NCBI GenBank assembly: GCA_023444765.1
Contig: JAEXLY010000268.1
Span: 1 to 10,124 of the forward strand
From: Pseudomonadota bacterium
Lineage (GTDB): Bacteria; Pseudomonadota; Gammaproteobacteria; Xanthomonadales; Xanthomonadaceae
Length of the DNA: 10,124 nt
Direction: 5' to 3'
The notes beneath the pieces were generated by a model. The model did no database searches, was not told where the DNA came from, and saw nothing but the letters and a program-made list of their open reading frames with translations. This document shows positions 1 through 10,124 of the stretch, one piece after another. A program made the translations under genes and the position numbers. Each line of letters starts with the position of its first letter. The first letter of the stretch is position 1.

Positions 1-27
1 CCGCAGGCGCGCGGCTGGTCGGACATC

Positions 28-47
28 ACCCCCGCGCAAGCGGGGGT
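28..47. repeat. REP-like palindrome with GCAA loop
   Basis: The arms ACCCCCGC (28-35) and GCGGGGGT (40-47) pair perfectly over 8 base pairs around a GCAA tetraloop of the GNRA class. Short, very GC-rich palindromes of this form, flanked by TCA and TCCA, are what I remember as dispersed intergenic repeats in Lysobacter, Luteimonas and Stenotrophomonas; that is memory, not a search. No T-run follows, so it is not a typical intrinsic terminator. It could protect the 3' end of rplL mRNA or slow polymerase. Confidence 0.6.
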
Positions 48-122
48 CCACGGCTCCCGCAACCGCTGGGACCGGATAGAGGTAGAGATTGGCCCTCGAT
101 CGAGTGCAAATCAAAGCAGGAG

Positions 123-157
123 CCGCCACATTCCAGCGTTTGGGGGAGTGATGGCGG
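123..157 (+). other. Predicted RNA hairpin in the rplL-rpoB spacer
   Basis: CCGCCACATTCC (123-134) pairs with GGAGTG (145-150) and TGGCGG (152-157), giving about 12 base pairs with one G-U pair, a bulged A at 151 and a 10-base loop. It sits just before another strong hairpin (161-193). A pair of long stems between rplL and rpoB would suit an RNase III cleavage site or an attenuator, as found at this place in E. coli; the function is inference. Confidence 0.5.
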
Positions 158-160
158 AAG

Positions 161-193
161 CCGAGGCTGGGGACGGACGTCCCCGGCCTTCGG
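161..193 (+). other. Predicted strong RNA hairpin, attenuator or processing candidate
   Basis: GGCTGGGGAC (165-174) pairs with GTCCCCGGCC (179-188) around the loop GGAC, with one G-U pair. After a bulged T at 189, CCGA (161-164) extends the stem with TCGG (190-193), for about 14 base pairs in all. The bases after it (TCGTTGTAA) are only weakly T-rich, so termination would be partial at best. It lies where E. coli has the rplL-rpoB attenuator and RNase III site; equivalence is inferred from position only. Confidence 0.5.
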
Positions 194-205
194 TCGTTGT
201 AAGGC

Positions 206-275
206 GGTGATTGGTCATTCGTGATTCGTGATTCGGAAAAGGCAGGCCTTCGCCTCCGACGGATCACCAATCACC
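206..275. repeat. Heptad-arm inverted repeat, copy 1 (upstream of rpoB)
   Basis: GGTGATTGGT (206-215) and ACCAATCACC (266-275) are perfect inverted arms; after a mismatch at 216/265 pairing continues over 217-222 with 259-264, one of the pairs being G-T. The left arm is a run of 7-base units with consensus GTGATTN (207-213, 214-220, 221-227, 228-234); the right arm holds the same unit inverted (261-267, 268-274). A small stem, AGGC/GCCT (240-243, 252-255), sits in the middle. A second copy lies at 4603-4705 after rpoB: bases 207-235 match 4603-4631 at 27 of 29 positions, and 254-279 match 4671-4696 at 23 of 26, while the centres differ in length and sequence. This marks a dispersed intergenic repeat. 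No transposase is present. Confidence 0.8.
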
Positions 276-297
276 AGTCCAGATCACGGCTCAACCA

Positions 298-370
298 GTT
301 GTCAGTGGTCAGTAGCGGGAGAGGGCGTGCTGGTGCCGGCAATACCAGCGACTGTCCAGTGACAACTTTT
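298..370 (+). repeat. Second heptad-arm palindrome with T-run before rpoB
   Basis: GTTGTCAGTGGTCAGT (298-313) pairs with ACTGTCCAGTGACAAC (351-366) at 14 of 16 positions. An inner stem GCTGGT/ACCAGC (329-334, 344-349) closes a 9-base loop, and TTTT follows at 367-370. The arms are again 7-base units, AGTTGTC and AGTGGTC (297-303, 304-310), with inverted relatives at 361-367 and 354-360, but the unit sequence differs from that at 206-275. In RNA it would form a large hairpin ending about 57 bases before the rpoB start, followed by four U residues, so it could act as a partial terminator. It may equally be an inert intergenic repeat. Confidence 0.65.
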
Positions 371-407
371 CGTTATCAAGGGCCTGCGCCAGCGCGGGTC
401 CCACACC

Positions 408-411
408 GAGG
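408..411 (+). promoter_or_regulatory. rpoB ribosome binding site (weak)
   Basis: GAGG at 408-411 is the only purine-rich Shine-Dalgarno-like stretch close to the rpoB ATG at 424. Its spacing of 12 bases is longer than usual, so binding may be suboptimal. Confidence 0.45.
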
Positions 412-423
412 CATCAGCTCCCC

Positions 424-4596
<4,173 letters not shown>

Positions 4597-4602
4597 GGGA
4601 CC

Positions 4603-4705
4603 GTGATTGGGGATTCGTGATTCGTGATTCGAAAGCGCAGCCCGCTTCGTATCCGACCCTCGCGAATCCGCTCCGACTAATCACCAATCACCAATCATGA
4701 ATCAC
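4603..4705. repeat. Heptad-arm inverted repeat, copy 2 (rpoB-rpoC spacer)
   Basis: This is the partner of the repeat at 206-275. The left arm is 7-base units GTGATTN at 4603-4609, 4610-4616, 4617-4623 and 4624-4630. The right arm carries four inverted units at 4678-4684, 4685-4691, 4692-4698 and 4699-4705. GTGATTGG (4603-4610) is the exact reverse complement of 4684-4691, and 4617-4627 can also pair with 4695-4705 using one G-U pair, so more than one register is possible. The centre (4632-4670) is longer than in copy 1 and unrelated. It fills most of the 130-base gap and ends 8 bases before the rpoC ribosome binding site, so it is transcribed within rpoBC mRNA. Confidence 0.8.
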
Positions 4706-4713
4706 GCTCCTCC

Positions 4714-4717
4714 GGAG
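4714..4717 (+). promoter_or_regulatory. rpoC ribosome binding site, decides the start
   Basis: GGAG at 4714-4717 lies 9 bases before the ATG at 4727, an ideal distance. The in-frame ATG at 4697 has no such site: it is preceded by the repeat sequence CACCAATC and is itself part of the repeat arm. This supports 4727 as the true rpoC start. Confidence 0.85.
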
Positions 4718-4726
4718 ACTAAACAC

Positions 4727-8977
<4,251 letters not shown>

Positions 8978-9020
8978 GCAGCGGTACCCGGCCTCCGCCA
9001 GGGGGCCCAGATCTCGAAAT

Positions 9021-9044
9021 GAGGCGCAGGGAGCGCCTCGTTTT
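9021..9044 (+). terminator. Rho-independent terminator after rpoC
   Basis: GAGGCGC (9021-9027) and GCGCCTC (9033-9039) form a perfect 7-base-pair stem with the loop AGGGA, followed by G and TTTT (9041-9044). Upstream CGAAA (9015-9019) can pair with the T-run. It begins about 43 bases after the rpoC stop and lies before the rpsL promoter, so it probably ends the rpoBC transcript. Confidence 0.8.
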
Positions 9045-9116
9045 CGGCCCAGGACGGGCGGAGGCAGTTCGGTCCGGCAGCGGGTGACCGCGGCGACGGG
9101 GCCTGAAGCATGGCTT

Positions 9117-9139
9117 GCGTTGACGGTTTCCGTCAGCGC
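9117..9139. promoter_or_regulatory. Dyad overlapping the rpsL -35 box, operator candidate
   Basis: GCGTTGACGG (9117-9126) and CCGTCAGCGC (9130-9139) are inverted arms matching at 9 of 10 positions around TTT. The dyad covers the whole -35 box and most of the promoter spacer, and lies upstream of the likely transcription start, so it would act as DNA, as a regulator site, if at all. No regulator is known to me for this sequence. Confidence 0.4.
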
Positions 9140-9149
9140 GGGCTATACT
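9120..9149 (+). promoter_or_regulatory. sigma70-type promoter of rpsL-rpsG
   Basis: TTGACG (9120-9125) is a near-perfect -35 box and TATACT (9144-9149) a near-perfect -10 box, 18 bases apart. Transcription would start near 9156, giving a leader of about 78 bases before rpsL. It is the only strong promoter I find in the window and separates the str genes from rpoBC. Confidence 0.8.
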
Positions 9150-9158
9150 TTTTCGTCT

Positions 9159-9192
9159 CGGCAGGTGGGGAGTTCCCGCCTGCCGTCGTTTT
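9159..9192 (+). promoter_or_regulatory. rpsL leader hairpin, possible attenuator
   Basis: CGGCAGGTGGG (9159-9169) pairs with CCCGCCTGCCG (9175-9185) over 11 base pairs, one of them G-U, around the loop GAGTT; TCGTTTT follows (9186-9192). It starts within a few bases of the predicted transcript start. It could be a leader attenuator, a ribosomal-protein binding site or a 5' stabilising stem. Which one cannot be told from sequence alone. A smaller stem, GGGC/GCCC (9198-9201, 9206-9209), follows. Confidence 0.55.
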
Positions 9193-9233
9193 CACGAGGG
9201 CATCCGCCCCGAAACCCAAGAAACCCCTGACCG

Positions 9234-9608
9234 ATGGCAACAATCAATCAGCTGGTGCGCAAGCCGCGCAGCCCTGAAATCTACAAGAGCACGTCGCCCG
9301 CGCTGGCCAACTGCCCGCAGCGGCGCGGTGTGTGCACCCGCGTGTACACCACGACCCCGAAGAAGCCGAACTCGGCCCTGCGCAAGGTCGCCAAGGTGCG
9401 CCTCACCAACGGGTACGAAGTCATTTCGTACATCGGCGGCGAAGGCCACAACCTGCAGGAGCACAGCGTGGTGCTGATCCGTGGCGGTCGCGTCAAGGAC
9501 CTGCCGGGCGTGCGCTACCACACCGTGCGCGGCTCGCTCGACGCCGCCGGCGTCGCCAAGCGCAAGCAGGCGCGTTCCAAGTACGGCGCCAAGCGCCCGA
9601 AGGCCTGA
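9234..9608 (+). CDS. rpsL: 30S ribosomal protein S12
   Basis: The protein has 124 residues, the normal length for S12, which sits at the decoding centre of the small subunit and affects translational accuracy. The conserved core is present: CPQRRGVCTRVYTTTPKKPN near 27-46, YIGGEGHNLQEHSV near 66-79, and GGRVKDLPGVRYHTVRG near 84-100. K43 and K88, the common sites of streptomycin-resistance mutations, are the wild-type lysines, and D89, the residue that can be methylthiolated in E. coli, is kept. The start MATINQLVRKPR fits the family. No clear Shine-Dalgarno stretch precedes the ATG; the nearest bases are CCCCTGACCG. It is the first gene of a unit with rpsG 12 bases downstream, behind its own promoter and a structured leader. 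Confidence 0.99.
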   Translation: MATINQLVRKPRSPEIYKSTSPALANCPQRRGVCTRVYTTTPKKPNSALRKVAKVRLTNGYEVISYIGGEGHNLQEHSVVLIRGGRVKDLPGVRYHTVRGSLDAAGVAKRKQARSKYGAKRPKA

Positions 9609-9611
9609 GGA
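9607..9611 (+). promoter_or_regulatory. rpsG ribosome binding site overlapping the rpsL stop
   Basis: GAGGA (9607-9611) lies 9 bases before the rpsG ATG and shares bases with the rpsL TGA (9606-9608). This layout favours translational coupling of S7 to S12. Confidence 0.85.
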
Positions 9612-9620
9612 AACTGAATC

Positions 9621-10088
9621 ATGTCGCGTAAAGGCAATACTCCCCAGCGCTCGGTCCTGCCCGATCCCAAGCACGGCAGCGAGACCATCGCTCGTTTCAT
9701 CAACATGGTCATGCAGAGCGGCAAGAAGTCGGTCGCCGAGAAGATCGTGTACGGCGCCATGGACGTGATCGGCGAGAAGAACGGCAACGCCCTGGAAGTG
9801 GTCGAGAAGGCCCTGGGCAACGTGTCCCCGGCGGTCGAGGTGAAGTCCCGCCGCGTCGGTGGCGCCACCTACCAGGTGCCGGTCGAAGTCCGCCAGTCGC
9901 GCCGCATGGCGCTCGCCATGCGCTGGGTCATCGAATCGGCGCGCAAGCGCGGCGAGAACTCGATGCCGCGCAAGCTCGCCGCCGAACTGATCGACGCATC
10001 CGAGAGCCGTGGCGGCGCGATCAAGAAGCGCGAGGAAACGCACCGCATGGCGGATGCGAACAAGGCGTTCGCGCACTACCGCTGGTAA
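9621..10088 (+). CDS. rpsG: 30S ribosomal protein S7
   Basis: The protein has 155 residues and is complete, ending in HYRW as in most bacteria, without the C-terminal extension of E. coli K-12. S7 is a primary binding protein that nucleates folding of the 3' major domain (head) of 16S rRNA and contacts the E-site tRNA. Recognisable parts are LPDPKHGSE near 13-21, the RNA-binding beta-hairpin region VEVKSRRVGGATYQVPVEVR at 72-91, ALAMRW near 97-102, and KKREETHRMADANKAFAHYRW at the end. In E. coli S7 represses its own operon by binding the rpsL-rpsG spacer; here that spacer is only 12 bases, so that site cannot be present in the same form. The gene ends with tandem stops, TAATAA. fusA is the expected next gene, beyond the window. 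Confidence 0.99.
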   Translation: MSRKGNTPQRSVLPDPKHGSETIARFINMVMQSGKKSVAEKIVYGAMDVIGEKNGNALEVVEKALGNVSPAVEVKSRRVGGATYQVPVEVRQSRRMALAMRWVIESARKRGENSMPRKLAAELIDASESRGGAIKKREETHRMADANKAFAHYRW

Positions 10089-10097
10089 TAAACACCT

Positions 10098-10116
10098 GGG
10101 GCCGTGCGTCGGCCCC
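10098..10116 (+). other. Hairpin after rpsG, cut by the window edge
   Basis: GGGGCCG (10098-10104) and CGGCCCC (10110-10116) pair perfectly over 7 base pairs around TGCGT, starting 9 bases after the rpsG stop. An overlapping palindrome, CCCCC/GGGGG (10113-10117, 10120-10124), competes for the same C-run. Whether a T-run follows, which would make it a terminator, lies outside the window. Confidence 0.5.
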
Positions 10117-10124
10117 CGCGGGGG

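Larger units (their letters stand above)
1..423. other. Gene-free rplL-rpoB spacer (partial)
   Basis: No convincing gene lies here; the short open frames lack family resemblance and cross the repeats. The end of rplL, the expected upstream neighbour, is not visible, so the full spacer exceeds 423 bases. It holds five inverted repeats in a row: 28-47, 123-157, 161-193, 206-275 and 298-366, followed by the rpoB ribosome binding region. I see no convincing sigma70 promoter. The spacer between rplL and rpoB in E. coli carries an attenuator and an RNase III site, so a structured, processed leader is plausible here by analogy only. Confidence 0.85.

Noticed and set aside
28..47. CRISPR repeat
   Set aside because: Only one palindromic copy occurs and there is no regular repeat-spacer pattern or cas gene.
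95..104. Perfect 10-base palindrome CTCGATCGAG
   Set aside because: Too short and alone; such a palindrome is expected by chance in a few kilobases and is not tied to a promoter.
351..379. Possible rpoB promoter with TTATCA as -10
   Set aside because: No acceptable -35 box at the right distance and the bases belong to the palindrome arm; a weak match only.
9192..10076. Minus-strand open frame of 294 codons opposite rpsL and rpsG
   Set aside because: It is the antisense shadow of two certain ribosomal protein genes and covers their promoter leader.

Overview
This is a GC-rich, housekeeping stretch of a gammaproteobacterial chromosome: rpoB and rpoC (the beta and beta' subunits of RNA polymerase), followed by the first two genes of the str operon, rpsL and rpsG. 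All four genes are on the + strand, in the usual bacterial order rplL - rpoBC - rpsL - rpsG - (fusA). The protein sequences resemble those of the Xanthomonadaceae/Lysobacteraceae, for example the RpoB start, the S7 start MSRKGNTPQR and a 155-residue S7 ending in HYRW. With the high GC, a Lysobacter- or Luteimonas-like organism is my best guess; genus is inference.

Layout. Bases 1-423 are the tail of a long rplL-rpoB spacer with no gene. It is packed with potential RNA hairpins and two palindromic repeats. rpoB runs 424-4596. A 130-base spacer (4597-4726) holds a second copy of one of those repeats and then the rpoC ribosome binding site. rpoC runs 4727-8977; its start is corrected here from the longest possible frame. 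Bases 8978-9233 hold a likely intrinsic terminator, a sigma70-type promoter overlapped by a strong dyad, and a leader that begins with a stable hairpin. rpsL (9234-9608) and rpsG (9621-10088) follow, 12 bases apart, and the window ends in a hairpin before the expected fusA.

How they work together. rpoB and rpoC encode the two large subunits that form the RNA polymerase active site and are co-transcribed, with the hairpins upstream placed where attenuation or RNase processing could tune them. rpsL and rpsG encode two 30S ribosomal proteins and appear to be a separate, translationally coupled unit with its own promoter.

The genes are intact and ordinary. I see no undescribed enzymatic or defence system. 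What is unusual lies between the genes: inverted repeats whose arms are built from 7-base tandem units, placed on both sides of rpoB, and the dyad and hairpin in the rpsL control region.
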